Source of the DNA: Moniliella sp. 'wahieum' | Lineage: Eukaryota; Basidiomycota; Moniliellomycetes; Moniliellales; Moniliellaceae | Length of the DNA stretch: 64,000 nt | NCBI GenBank assembly: GCA_003971905.1 | Contig: RSEE01000009.1 | Span: forward strand, 186,001-250,000 | Direction of reading: 5' to 3' | Shown here: positions 10,109 to 21,056 of the stretch, piece after piece | How positions within the stretch are numbered: position 1 is the first letter of the stretch | Layout of the letters: every line of letters starts with the position of its first letter | The notes under the pieces: model-generated | What the model was told of the DNA's origin: nothing | The model's input: the letters and a program-made list of their open reading frames with translations, nothing else | Database searches by the model: none | Made by a program: the position numbers and the translations under genes

Positions 10109-12674
10109 GTTGCCCTCCAGGTTCAGGTGGATGGCTCGGAGCAAGCTCCTGCCGCCGCCCAAGTGGTGTACCCAGCCGGCCTGCCGAGCCCCGCCCCGAT
10201 TTCTAATCCTTTTCCGCCGTTGTTCCGCTACGTGGAGCTTCAATTTGTTGAAATAATGCAACAATGTTTAATGATGCGTGACCGGGTGACGCGTGAGATC
10301 TGAGACCCTTGGGGTGCTGGAATGCCTCCGTCGGCCACATGAGGACGAAGAACTTGAGGAGCATAATAGAGGCGTAGGCGTTCTACAATCAATTTGTGTG
10401 GTATGTTGGGCAAGGTAAGGCAAGAAAGAGAACATACGATAGATGGATGAAAAAGAAGATGGATGCGGGGCTCGATGCATCTATAGCCACAATATTGTGT
10501 GCGCATATGTGGATACACAACTCGGTACATAATACAGGGGCAAAAAATAACGGGAAAGGGAGAGTAGGGGGGAAGCGCACAATGCAATGAACACAAAGTG
10601 CTGACCATTGCTAGCTTAACATCAGTGAACCTTGCAAAGAACCTGGTAGAGAAAGTGAATGTGGTAAGTATTGACAACTAGGACATATAATTGAAGGTAG
10701 AGTATTTGCGTACACATCTTTTATGATCAACACGACCGGATGGCGAGAACCAGAGGGTCCTGATATCCTGGCGATCCCCCTGGTTCCTTAACCTTGGTGG
10801 AGCTTCCAAGCAACCCCCGCAAGATGAACGGTTCGGTTTAGACGTAGCGATCCCCATGTCCCAGCCTTACGCCTGTCAATGATATGGACGCATCAACACC
10901 CGGCGCGGTTTGGAATTTGCAAACGGTCCTTGTGCCCCCCGAGAAGTCCATCGAGGGTGGCACCCACACAAATCATGGTGGTACATCACATAAGAGATAG
11001 GTCATGGTCAAGTCATGGGGCTCTTCCCTCCTTGGTGCGAAGCGGATGTGGAAGAAGGCTGGGGCAGGGACACTTGGGTGCATAACAGCGATTGAGGGTC
11101 AATCCCCTGGGAACTCAATAAAGCACCCGTCCCTTCACTTGTGGCCTTCGGGTGGGCCGTACGGCCGTCTTGCAGAAGCCCAGGCAGAGGTTGAGTGCGA
11201 GGCTCCATGGCGTTGCGATGCGATGCGGTGGAAGAAATAATGTGGTAATTGTACCTCCAGTGATGAAGAATGCATCCGCCCAGACACTTTCGTCTAGCAA
11301 TCTCAATGCGACTTGTTGAGTTTGGAGAGGAGGGATCAAGAACGGAAGGAGGAGAGGGAAAGGGTGCTTAAAGGGTGTCAATGCCTTTATACGTCTCGCG
11401 CATCTTCCATACTACCTCATTTGCCTTAATAGCTGTGATGTAATAGCTGTTGTATTTATCGCGCCGTTACTATCTTCAGCTCCTATATGAAGGAGTACCG
11501 ACCATTGCCTAATCCCAAGGCTGATATATTGTTGCTCTCTACAGTTAATGATGATCTCGATCGCCTCGGTCAATAATCAGGTCATGCCTCACTTGCGTCA
11601 TCTGCCGGAAGTCCATGTCCACACTGTGGTTGACAACACACAGACCAACTGTGGTGGGCCACACATTGTGGGGGAGAAGAGAGCGGATCCTTTTCCCATA
11701 TATGGGAGAAGTGATTGCGTGTCAAGGGCAATTAGTTCTCTTTGCGATCTCTCACATCGTCCCCACTGTCAGCAGCTGAAAACGCATCAGCGTCGTCTCA
11801 GCGCGGCGTGGGTCCGTGTTGAGTCGAAGAAGAGGCATTGCCGATTTTCCCGCAGCGACTTCATTGATATGGGAAACGGCGCGAGGACTGAAGACAGCAT
11901 CGGGAGCGATGCCAAACACTCATGCTGAGCACGCCAGATGGGAGTAGGGTAGATGGTTTGGTGGGGATATATTGGGGGAAGATAAGTTTCGGAGGCAACC
12001 CCTGAGATTTTTCCTGTTTGATGCCGACATGTGACGTCATCATATTCCCTTGGTTCTGGGCGGTCCTTGCTGCCTCAGCGCTATATCACCTCTGCTGATG
12101 TTGGGGTTGGCTGGTGGTAGTGTCCGGCCGGCTTGCATGTCGAAGTCAGTAGCTTGGTAGGTTTCTTCACGCAGTGGCGATGCCGTGGCACTCAGTTCTC
12201 ACTCTCAGTGGCGGAGTCGAGGACCAGGACAGACGCAGGTCGGTCGCGAGATGAGGTCATCAGTTGTTGCCAACTGTCGTCCATGCTGTGGTGAGATCGC
12301 TGAGATCTGAGATCGCGGAGAGGGAGTGGCTGCCACTGCTCTCGTCGAGAGCCTCAGCGCCTCAGCGCCTCAGCGCCTCAGCGCTGAATCAATCTGAAAA
12401 GCTTGAAGTTTAAGCGCTTGAGCTTTTGAGTACTGATGGGCACTTAGTCCCTGTTGAGTCCTGAGCTGTTGAGAGTAGCTGTTGAGACTCAGCTAGTCTC
12501 AACGCGCACGCGCCCTTACCATTGCCTCAGGCAAGCTGGGACAGCTGGCCAAGATTCACCAGCAGGCAGCTCAGCTCAGCCACACTCCTGCCTAATTGAC
12601 TTAATCCCCACAACGACGTCTGCACTTGTCCCCCCGCGCGTCACGTAGGTCCCCTTTTTCTTCAACCACCGCCG
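10109..12674. other. 2.5-kb gene-poor region
   Basis: No coding region could be supported on either strand; open frames are short, lack homology and overlap on both strands. Toward the LAG1 end sits a run of self-complementary words: GAGATCTGAGATC near 12300-12315, a CTCAGCGC 8-bp array at 12349-12385, and AAGCTTGAAGTTTAAGCGCTTGAGC at 12398-12424. A minus-strand reading frame near 11208 and a plus-strand frame at 11548-11928 were inspected and not accepted. Confidence 0.45.
12349..12385. repeat. 8-bp tandem repeat, unit CTCAGCGC
   Basis: About four and a half contiguous copies of CTCAGCGC ending in the palindrome CAGCGCTG, upstream of LAG1 and just before an AAGCTTGAAG-type word. Confidence 0.8.
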
Positions 12675-14011
12675 ATGGACGCGTCCACTGCCTTGCCGAC
12701 TCCTGGGCCCAATGGCCTGCGCGCTCGTTCCGCTCCCTTGGATAAGCCGCATGCGCTTGCTACGCCCGCAATGATTGTGCAACCGCAGAGCTCGCCCTGG
12801 CGTGCGCGGGCGCTCTGTCTGAATTTCGATCACTCCGTTGGATGGTCGATCCCTTTGCATCCTTTCGCCTATTGGCCGTCTGGTCGGGTCATGGACAGTT
12901 GCCCAGGTCTGCTGTGCCCTCTTTGACGTCCGCAACCCGCTCTCTCACCTCCTATTCATCTCCTACCCCCTCTCGCTGGAGACGGTGTTGGAGAACGAGC
13001 CAGAGTTGGACGTGATGGTCCGTGCGGGTGTGCTTCCCGTCACTTCCGCCCGAGTTGGTCCGGTACGAAAAAGGCTTGTTAGACCTTGTTTTTATTTCCT
13101 TCTACATTGTTGTCTTCAGTTTTCTGCGGCAGGGCCTTATGCTATGGGTCTTCAAACCGCTTGTTGAACCGCACTGCGAAGGAAGTACCAAGAAGCTGAA
13201 CCGTATGCTCGAGCAATGCTACGCCATTTTGTATTGGGGTTCATTTGGCCTGTTTGGATTATACGTCATGTCCTTTCAAGCTAGTAGGTTCCCTCTCCCG
13301 ACTTTGCTTAACGCCGAGTGCACTGACCTCTTCTAGGCTGGTGGTATCAATTCGAGCACTTCTGGTTGCGCTACCCCCATTGGCTTATGCGCCCGGAGCT
13401 CAAGACCTACTACCTTCTGCAAGGATCGTATTGGCTGCAACAGGCACTCGTTATGCTCCTCCGTCTCGAGGCGCCGCGGAAAGATTATACGAGCTAGTTG
13501 CGCATCATCTCGTCACCCTCTGGCTGATTGGATGGAGCTATGGGATTAACCTCACTATGATTGGCACGACCGTCTTTGTCGCGATGGACATCCCTGACAC
13601 ATTCCTAGGTTCGATCAAGCTGATGAACTATCTTGATGTGAGCCCGCTGGTGCAAGTTCCGTTCTTTGCCGTGTTCATGGTAGTCTGGACTTATTTCCGC
13701 ATCTACCTCTCGGCATTGACTCTCAAGTCGGTTTACTATGACTTTTGGTTGATCCCTGAAGACAACGTGTCTTTCGCCCACCCACAGGCGCCTGGCTCGT
13801 GTCCTGGATGCGTTGGCAAATTTTCGCGCCGCTGTTCCTTCTCCTGTTGCTGAACTGCTTTTGGTACTTCCTCATGTGGCGTATCCTTGTCCGCACCACT
13901 CGCGGCATCTATGTTGACGAGCGTGAGGTGGATGAGGTGGAGCCCATGCCCGCTGCAGCCCCTATTCCAGCCTCTGTGGTCGAAAGAGCCGAAAAGACCA
14001 AAGATAGGTGA
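12675..14011 (+). CDS. LAG1: Lag1-type ceramide synthase (sphingosine N-acyltransferase), TLC domain
   Basis: ER membrane enzyme that acylates sphingoid bases with fatty acyl-CoA to make (dihydro)ceramide. The N-terminal SSPWR box and DPFASFRLLAVW lead into CDVRNPLSHLLFISYPL, then RYEKGLLDLVFISFYIVVF-type helices and EQCYAILYWGSFGLFGLYVM. After a 53-bp intron (13284-13336) comes the TLC domain: WWYQFEHFWLRYPHW, LKTYYLLQGSYWLQQALVML, and the Lag motif ELVAHHLVTLWLIGWSY with both essential histidines, then TVFVAMDIPDTFLGSIKLMNY. The C-terminus has FLLLLLNCFWYFLMWRIL and an acidic tail VDEREVDEVEPMP, typical of fungal Lag1. Start is the ATG at 12675; stop is TGA at 14009. Frame shifts near 12890, 13045, 13480 and 13780 each look like a single missing or extra base. 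It converges with mL53, 67 bp apart. Confidence 0.92.
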
Positions 14012-14078
14012 AGCGAGCAAGCCATTATGCCCAAACCCGTCTGCAGTCATTTTGGTTTCCATGTATATGTAATAGCGA

Positions 14079-14480
14079 TCAGAAGCCCTGTTCTTTGAGG
14101 TAGAGCAAGCGTGCCGGCCCCTCGAGCTGAGCAAGACCGGGGATACAGTTAGCAGAGCTGAGGCAGGGAAGGGGAGACGTGAACATACTCTCCGCTGGAG
14201 CTCAAGGAAGCCGAGTTTAGGCTGACGATCGGGGATGACAGTGACCTTGCTCCCGTCCTGTAGTGCACTTCGATGCTGGCCTGCTTTGGAGAGGTGACCG
14301 AGGTAATGTTGATGGGCGGCATCTCGGTAAGACCGTAGGTGATGGCCGCGTTGACGGGCAGACGGGCAGGGAGGTAGGACAGAAAGTGCGCAGTGCCCGC
14401 GTGCCAGGGGACACAGGAACAGGGACCATGCGCACGTCGATCTTGGTCATGTGCTTGAAGAGGTTGAGTGAGAGCGTCAT
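14079..14480 (-). CDS. MRPL44: Mitochondrial large-subunit ribosomal protein mL53 (MRPL44 in yeast)
   Basis: Small protein starting MTLSLNLFKHMTKIDVRMV at the ATG at 14480. After a frame shift near 14390 the reading continues FLSYLPARLPVNAAITYGL, EMPPINITSVTSPKQASIEV and HYRDGSKVTVIPDRQPKLGF. A 60-bp intron (about 14127-14187, GTATGT...TGCTCAG) joins a last exon ending RLLYLKEQGF with TGA at 14079. The layout, a thioredoxin-like alpha/beta domain with an xxFLSxLP helix after the first strand and a basic C-terminal strand, fits mL53 of the mitoribosome 54S subunit. The neighbouring head-to-head gene also encodes a mitoribosomal large-subunit protein, which supports the call. Family assignment is by pattern only. 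Confidence 0.6.
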
Positions 14481-14650
14481 GGCGGCGGTGGTGTGGGGGC
14501 GGGGGGTGGACTCGTGTTCGTACTCTTCCTGCTGGCTACCAAAAGCGCATGCATCGCTCAAGGCAAGCAGCGAGCAGCGGAATTCCGATATTCCGCCCGC
14601 CGTCCAGAAGAAGCGGCGGGCAGCGGAGGCGCTCCAAGCTTCTCGCAACC

Positions 14651-15157
14651 ATGGTGCTGGCCACGTCGCGTCTGCTGGCCGGGCTCAGCCTCCGCCTCGC
14701 CGTGCGTCCCGCCGCGCGTTCTGCGCCGCCGGCCCTGACTAGGGGGCTGGCCCTGTGTGCGCGTACCCGCCCTACCCTCGCCCTTCCCTCGCTTGCCGAT
14801 GGCCGCACCGCGCCCTCGGCTGGCCTGAGGATCCGTGTGCCCAAGAGCAAGCGGCCGCTCAAGCGTGGCCGCGGCAAGCAGGTGCTGCGCAAGCCGGGCG
14901 CCAACTTTAAGCCCAAAAGGATGAAGTCCAAGGCCATCGAGAGGATCAAGTTCAAGCCCCACAAAGGTCTCATGAAGCGTGTCCGCATTCTCAAGGACGA
15001 CAATGGTCGCATCATCTTCAAGCACTGGCACAACTACACGGCCTCCCATAACTATGGCATGTCCCGTGCCCGTCGTGTTCGTCTCCGCAAGCCTGCATAC
15101 ATCAAGTCCGGTGCACAGAACAAGCTCTTCCGTAAGCTGCTTGGCTTGCCGCTTTAA
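14651..15157 (+). CDS. Mitochondrial large-subunit ribosomal protein bL35m
   Basis: Intact 168-residue single-exon frame with a good start context (GCAACCATGG). Residues 1-55 are Arg/Ala/Ser-rich with no acids (MVLATSRLLAGLSLRLAVRP...), a typical mitochondrial presequence. The mature part is very basic: VPKSKRPLKRGRGKQVLRK, then the bL35 core IKFKPHKGLMKRVRILKD, HWHNYTASHNYGMSRARRVR and LRKPAYIKSGAQNKLFRKLL. bL35 packs into the large subunit near the peptide exit region. It is one of very few genes here with no frame problem at all, and it is transcribed divergently from mL53 over 170 bp. Confidence 0.82.
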   Translation: MVLATSRLLAGLSLRLAVRPAARSAPPALTRGLALCARTRPTLALPSLADGRTAPSAGLRIRVPKSKRPLKRGRGKQVLRKPGANFKPKRMKSKAIERIKFKPHKGLMKRVRILKDDNGRIIFKHWHNYTASHNYGMSRARRVRLRKPAYIKSGAQNKLFRKLLGLPL

Positions 15158-15206
15158 TGGAGGGGAACTAAAACATGATGTTCGCATGGATTGAAACCGA
15201 GTATCA

Positions 15207-18200
15207 CTATAGCGATTTTGCTACCATTACCCCCGGCGATCGAAGCGACTCGTGCTTGGCGTCGCATCCAACGGGTTCAGTCGTTAGCTGGAACGGCGGT
15301 AACTGGCCTTGGGCGACCACAAGGGCGTGTGCCTTGATTTCTACCTCCTGCCTTGGTCCCACCTCGAGAGTAAACGTCTTGCGCCCGATCCACTGCACCT
15401 CCGACCCTCCGTCCAAAAGGGAGATGCGCACCTTACACGCTCGACGGGGAGACAGATTTTGCACCCGTATAGAGATAGGAGTGAGCCCCTCTTCATTCGA
15501 CAGAGGATGGAAGAGGAGTTGGATCGGATCTTGATCTATGCCCCATCGTGAGCGAGAGAGGTCTTTTATGACTTGTGTCAACATCGAGTCTGTCTCGGCA
15601 AACAAGGCGCGGCGACGGCCTTCCAGACTCGCCAGCACGAGAGGCAACAAACTCTCCCCTGGCGCACCAGGGATGCCGAAGAGGTACGTCCATCCTTGTC
15701 GGTCTTGCAGCCGCCAGTGAATGCAGACGTCCATCCCATACGGGTAGTGGGGGAGAAAGATACCCTCCCGTTCCCGTCGTGGGAGGGAAGGCAGAGCCTG
15801 GGCAAGCGCACGCTTGAACCACCCCCGCTTGACTAGAGGGTAGAGAGAACTCACCTCTCCCGGGAGCGGGGCACCTGTAGGGCTCGCACTACTCGTCACA
15901 TAAGGGATTGCCTTTGGTGGAGCCACGGACCGATCCAGGTGTTTCTCCTTGAACCAATGGGCAAGTTGGTGAGCAGTGTACTGCAGTGTTTCGTTTCCTC
16001 CCCTTGTTCTAGCGGGGAGAGGGTAAGGAAGGTCCGTTGCATTTGCCCAGGCGGGAGGGGGTGTTTTGCCGCTCCTAACGAGGAAAGGGGGAGGCCCTGC
16101 AAGGCCAGTATAGGCTGAGACCAGGCCCTTGTCATGGGGGGCCGTTCGGCATCCGAGCGTTTGGCCTCGGGGGTGGCAGGCGCCAGGCTGCACTACACAC
16201 CGTGAGGGCCTCACCTCTACTGCTTGGCGGGAAAGATTGCTCGTTTCGTACAGGATATTCCAATGCTTCGCGTTCCCACGGGAAGGAGAAGAAGTCACCT
16301 CTGTTCTTAGAAGGGGGCGCACGTCCATGCCCAAACTTACTTTCGCAAAGTGAGGGGACGCGTCGCAAAAGAGGAGGAGTAGATGCAGTGTTTGGATGTG
16401 GGGTAACGCCCGCACACAGACTTGGGCCTCGATGCTCTCCCCTGGTGCAAGGGAGAAGGAATGATTGCAGACGTAGGACGAGTGTGGGCTCAATGGCAAT
16501 GTTTCCTTATCCGTCTTTTGGATAGAGGTGATTAATGCGTAGTCTGGCTGATCCAGGGCGAAGCGCAGACACTCAATGGACGGAGCGCCGGAGGGGTTGC
16601 TCAAGCGGAGAGTAGCCATCACTTCTTCACCATCGTAAAGAATCTCCTCAGGCCATGAGATGACATCAACTTCCACCCTGGAGCGCGGGGGCAAACCCGC
16701 ACATCCCAAGTCCGGTCCGGCGCATACTCTCCTGGACCGAGATCATCAAAGTCTTCTCTTCCCCACACGTTCCTCCTCACCACCTTCTTTCCCTGTTTAA
16801 TGAGCGGCTGGGATATTTTCACGCCCTCGTTCCCATTGAGAGGACGGAGGATGTAGGAAATCCGGGAAGGCGGTAAGTGCCCTCGTTGCGACTCATATAG
16901 GTTTGTTTTACTGTCATCTCTCCGTATGGGGAGAGAGACACCTCTGCCTCTGGGGAAGAGCGTTGCATGCCCTCATTGTCCCACTCCACTTCAATTCGGG
17001 AAAGAATGATAGGACATGCCCAGGGGTTGCAAACAAGGAACTGGATGTCCACATTGCCCCCTGTGGTTGCAGTCGTACCCTCCACTGGCTCGACAGGAAG
17101 ACGTGCTAGCACTTTTTTCTCATCGGAGGGGAGGGAGCAATGAGGCGACTTCACCTCAGCCACCACATTCTTAATTAGCGACATCCACTCCCCTTTTCCT
17201 GGACCGCGGTGCACAGACACGTCATAGCCCGGCGCGGAAAGTTGAAGAGAGCTCTTCACGATCAGATCGATGGGGAGTGTGACCTCACCCCCTCGGGCCA
17301 ACTGGGATATGTATAGTGCAACCTCCTCCTCTGACGCATCGGGGGCAGTGAGAAGTGAGAGAAGGATGGATGCATCCCCCTTTGACATGAGACGGGAAGC
17401 GACATGGGCCATACCTCTAGGCCAACGAGTAAACGAATCGAGTGCATATGCCGCCGTCCATGCCCGCATAGCGGGGGAGGAGGCACCATATCCTTCTGCG
17501 GCAAAGACGAGGTCAAGCGCAGCTTTGCGCCGCCAAGGGCGATTTCCTGCCGGGCTTGAGATAAGGAGACGCATCAGGGCTGCTTGCTCATATAAGACCC
17601 CTGCAATAGTGCCATGCTCACCGAGGCAGGGAACTTGGGCTGCAATCAGCTCCAATTGTGTGGCCGCAGCGCGCACAAATCCCAGTTCCTGCAGGAGGGG
17701 GAACTGTTTCTCTGTGGCCCTCAGAGGAGGAGTAAGGAGGTGGAGTTCCACTGCCCGCCCGGGGGAGGTTTCCCTGGCGATAGTCAAACCCTGAGAGGCC
17801 TCTTCTTCGGTCAGAGGCGTCATGGTCCTGAGAGCAGAAGGGTTTTCCTTCCGCTCCATCTCGTTCAACAAGCGTGCCAACCCCCATTGGCAATGGCTGA
17901 GGCGGCATACACTGCACCTGCCGCCCCCAGTTCAGAGACTAGGAGGTCTTTGTGTGCATGCTCGTAGCACGTCTGGGCAAACCCATAATCATGCAACGTC
18001 CAAGCAAAGTCTCCGAGTCGACGCATCATCACGCCCCCCACTGTGGGCTGAAGCACCCATTCCTGTGGCGCGTTGGGATCGTCGAGTGCTCCAGTGTGCT
18101 TTTCTCGTACACTGCTTGTCCTTGTTACGGATGCTCCGAGTGACTTGGCTGACGACAGGGAGGAGATTGATAGAGATGTGGCCCTGCTCACACCCCAGAG

Positions 18201-19355
18201 ACGGCGTGAGTTGCTTGAGTTAAGCCCACCCCAAAGCCGTGAGGTCAGTCCTCGCTTATTGTCAAACAGCGTGGTTTGCCACTGCTGAACGCAGCGCTCC
18301 ATCCATGGCACCAAGCTTTGAGCGACGAACGTCCTTAAAAAATTCATCAGGGCATCTGTGTCTCCCAAGGAAAGACCGCGGGCAAAGGTGTTGGCGGGTA
18401 AAGGGGAGCGAAGGGCTTGGCAATATTGCTCTCCCCAAGCAAGGTGCACCTCTTCTTCTTCCACAGGGTGGGAGGTGACTTCCACCGAAGTAGCTTGCAC
18501 CTCCACTGTTGGCCCGGGAGGAGGCCGCGAGTTGACCGGGACAAGGGCCGCATTGAGTCCATAGGTAGTCTTGAGCTGCTCGAGCTGCTCCTCTGACGTG
18601 CTTAGCGGGGTATGGTGTGCGGAATCATGCAGAAGAAGGTAAAAAGCGCATTACGTGAGTACTCATGTATGCAGGCAAAACGTCAGAGGCCATCGAAGCG
18701 GTGTGCAGCTCGGCCATCGCTGCGAGGGGGTCGGCATGCCGAGAGGACACAGCGCAAAGAACTGGGAAAGGTCAGCGTTGGTCCCATATATTGAGCAGCC
18801 AAGGGAGACGCACTGGCTACCGGGTGAGTAAGAGGGTCGTAGGGAGCATTCTCTGCCATTGGATCTAGCAGTGTTTGACGAAAAATGTTGTGCCAAGGGG
18901 CGGTGGAGTGAGGGTCTGGGCCGTCCCCAGACAGATCGAGGGCAGGCATGTCCGACTCTCCCAGGGCGAGGGCAGATGTCAGGGCAGATTCCACTTCCTC
19001 CAGCTCTTTCGTGGAGGATGGTGGATGCTCTGATCCTGGATGGGGAGGGAGACCAGGCGCAGGGGGAAGGTTCCACACGTCTTGCGGCCCAGCTGGGCTG
19101 TCGTGACGCCAACGTTCCGGATGCTGGGTGTCCAGGGGAGAAGCAGCTGGGCCACGAGTCTACGCCGGCAGCATCATGCGCAAGTGCACGCGCATCGGGC
19201 GACTCGAGCGTGGCGACCGTGTTGGCACCGCGCTGTGCACCGCGTCCATGAGCGCCAACTGGGACAAGCATGAATGGTGGCCACGACGAGCGCCATCGGC
19301 CTGAGCCTCGGCCGGTGGGTCTCGCTGCGGTCAAGTTGAACGTTCGTTTGAACAT
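15207..19355 (-). CDS. TRS85: TRAPP complex subunit Trs85/TRAPPC8
   Basis: Large subunit of TRAPPIII, the Ypt1/Rab1 exchange complex of the Golgi and autophagy pathway. Start is MFKRTFNLTAARPTGRG at 19355. The N-terminal ATLESPDARALAHDAAGVDS matches the Trs85 opening; then PWHNIFRQTLLDPMAENAPY near 18890-18830, GDTDALMNFLRTFVAQSLVP and WMERCVQQWQTTLFDNKRGL near 18360-18210, and RRLGDFAWTLHDYGFAQTCY near 18020 at the start of the helical repeat. The middle (17880-16819) is an alpha-solenoid, and the C-terminal third (from 16709) is beta-rich with VEVDVISWPEEILYDGEEVM, matching the Ig-like tail of TRAPPC8. Stop at 15207. Length, about 1,350 residues, suits the family. Frame shifts occur near 19300, 18960, 17880 and 16780; some may be unrecognised short introns. 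Confidence 0.8.
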
Positions 19356-19404
19356 TGCGTTGGGCGGGTTGCAAGGGAGGGTCACGTGCTAGGTGGTGGG
19401 TCCC

Positions 19405-19473
19405 GGTGACTAGTGACTAGTGACCTAGTGACCTAGTGACCAGTAATCTCAATGATCGATGATTAATGATTGA
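19405..19473. repeat. TGACTAG / TGACCTAG tandem followed by GATCGATGATTAATGATT
   Basis: 19405-19444 is a run of GTGACTA and GTGACCTA units (five copies) full of CTAG/ACTAGT palindromes. 19451-19473 is AATGATCGATGATTAATGAT, built of ATGATY units with ATCGAT and ATTAAT palindromes. Both lie between the divergent TRS85 and acyltransferase genes. Confidence 0.75.
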
Positions 19474-19677
19474 GGCGCGATGTTCGATGGCCGATGGCGC
19501 TGAGGGATGGAGATAGGAGCGCGTCGGTGCTTAGCACTGATTAGTAGTGACCTAACCTGCCGCAGCCACAATTGCGATTCGAACGAGTTCTGCAGGTCCC
19601 TGCCCCTGCCTCCCTATCTCCCGCTCCACCATCGCCTCTATCAGCGGCATCCCAGCCAGTCCCGCCGATACGTCGCC

Positions 19678-21000
19678 ATGGATGGCCTGTACTCCATCCC
19701 TCTCAGTGAACGTCCCGCTGCGCCCATCCGGCTGACGAAGACGGTGGCCGTTCTGGTCTGGTTCCATCTCTCATGCTTCATGATCAATGGCCTCCAGTTC
19801 CTCGTCTGGCCCTTGCGATTTGTCCTCCCCGCGCCTACTTGTGGACCATCAGTTACACGAAGCACGCATTTGGCTTGCTTCTTGTCTCCCTCAGCCAGCT
19901 CTTTGCTCCTACCAAGCTTGTCCTCAGCTTCACCGATGCCCAAGGGCACCCGGTTGATCCTTCTCCGTTCCTCCGCAAAGAGGGTGGCAAGGTCACTGGC
20001 TTTAATCTCCCTCCTCGTAGTGTGGCGATTTCTAACCACCAAATCTACCTCGACTGGCTCTACCTTTGGTGTGTCTCTTACTACGCCAACCTGTCCTCCT
20101 ACCTTTTTATCATTCTCAAAGCGTCGCTGAAGTGGGTGCCCGTCATCGGATGGGGAATGCAATTCTTCCGCTTATCTTTCTAAATCGCAACTGGGTCTCC
20201 GACCGCTCCGTCATGGCCAGCACCCTTGCCTATGTGGCAGAATCAGTCCGCCCGCAAGGCAAGAAAGACGAGAGGTCACTTGGAAAACTCATGCTCCTCA
20301 TTTATCCTGAGGGCACTTTGTTTTCGCGTGACACATGCCCGGCCTCGGCCAAGTTTGCTGCCAAGATCGGAGTGGAGAACCCAAAGAACCTCCTCCTACC
20401 CCGCAGCACGGGACTCCTCTTTAGCCTACGCGCATTGGCTGCCGAAGTGGAAGACCTATGGTTGGTGGTACGTCTCCCGATCTCCTGAGCGACTGCGCAT
20501 GTGACTTACCCCATTAGGATTACACAATTGGCTACCCCGGTGTTCCCGATGCGGGATACGGGCAAGATTATTACACCCTCCGCAGCGTCTTTGTTCTCGC
20601 CATTGCACCGCCCGCTATCCATATCAACTGTACCGTTACCCGCATCACCCCCAGTAGTAGTACCGAGGCATACAACGTTGCATCTGGTGGCGATCCGCCT
20701 CCCCTGGGAAAATTACCCCCCTCGGCCAGTAAGAGCGGGAAGACGAGTTCGAGGCTACACCTGAGGAGAAGGCTGAATTTGATACCTGGCTGCGTGCACG
20801 ATGGGCGGTCAAGGATAAGATGATGGACCGTTTTTACCGAAATGGTGATTTCGTTGGCGGGGCATACAAGTTGAATATGCCGAACGAGGCTGTAGAGGTG
20901 CCGATTCGACTTATCCACAACAGGGAATTCCTCGATGTCTTTGTATGGTTCGTCCCACTTCTCGTAGGGACGGGATGCCTGGCCTTCCTCCTCGCATGAT
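19678..21000 (+). CDS. ER lysophospholipid / 1-acylglycerol-3-phosphate acyltransferase (PlsC family, CST26/LCLAT1-like)
   Basis: Membrane acyltransferase that adds a fatty acyl group to a lysophospholipid in the ER. After MDGLYSIPLSERPAAP come an N-terminal helix (AVLVWFHLSCFMINGLQFLV), then the catalytic NHx4D box SNHQIYLDWLYLW near 20035-20070, the FLNRNW block near 20185 and the glycerol-phosphate EGT box LIYPEGTLFSR near 20300-20330. A 50-bp intron (20468-20517) leads to DYTIGYPGVPDAGYGQDYY, a motif of the LCLAT1/AGPAT5/CST26 branch. The C-terminal half carries FDTWLRARWAVKDKMMDRFY and a last hydrophobic helix WFVPLLVGTGCLAFLLA; stop TGA at 20998. Frame shifts lie near 19840, 20175 and 20745. 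The family is certain; the substrate (PA versus PI remodelling) is open. Confidence 0.85.
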
Positions 21001-21056
21001 CTTGTCTGTCTGTACCTCGCTTTTGAACGATGCTCTGCTTCCTTCGATCATCTATT

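Noticed and set aside
10240-10677. Minus-strand frame upstream of the complex I subunit
   Set aside because: Composition is Cys/Ser/His-rich and unlike coding DNA here; probably 5' UTR and promoter sequence.
11548-11928. 126-residue plus-strand frame in the gene-poor region
   Set aside because: No homology, no splice structure and no codon pattern; a minus-strand alternative is equally open.
19570-19590. GTTCGAATC on the minus strand as a tRNA T-loop
   Set aside because: Flanking bases do not form the T-stem and no cloverleaf can be built.
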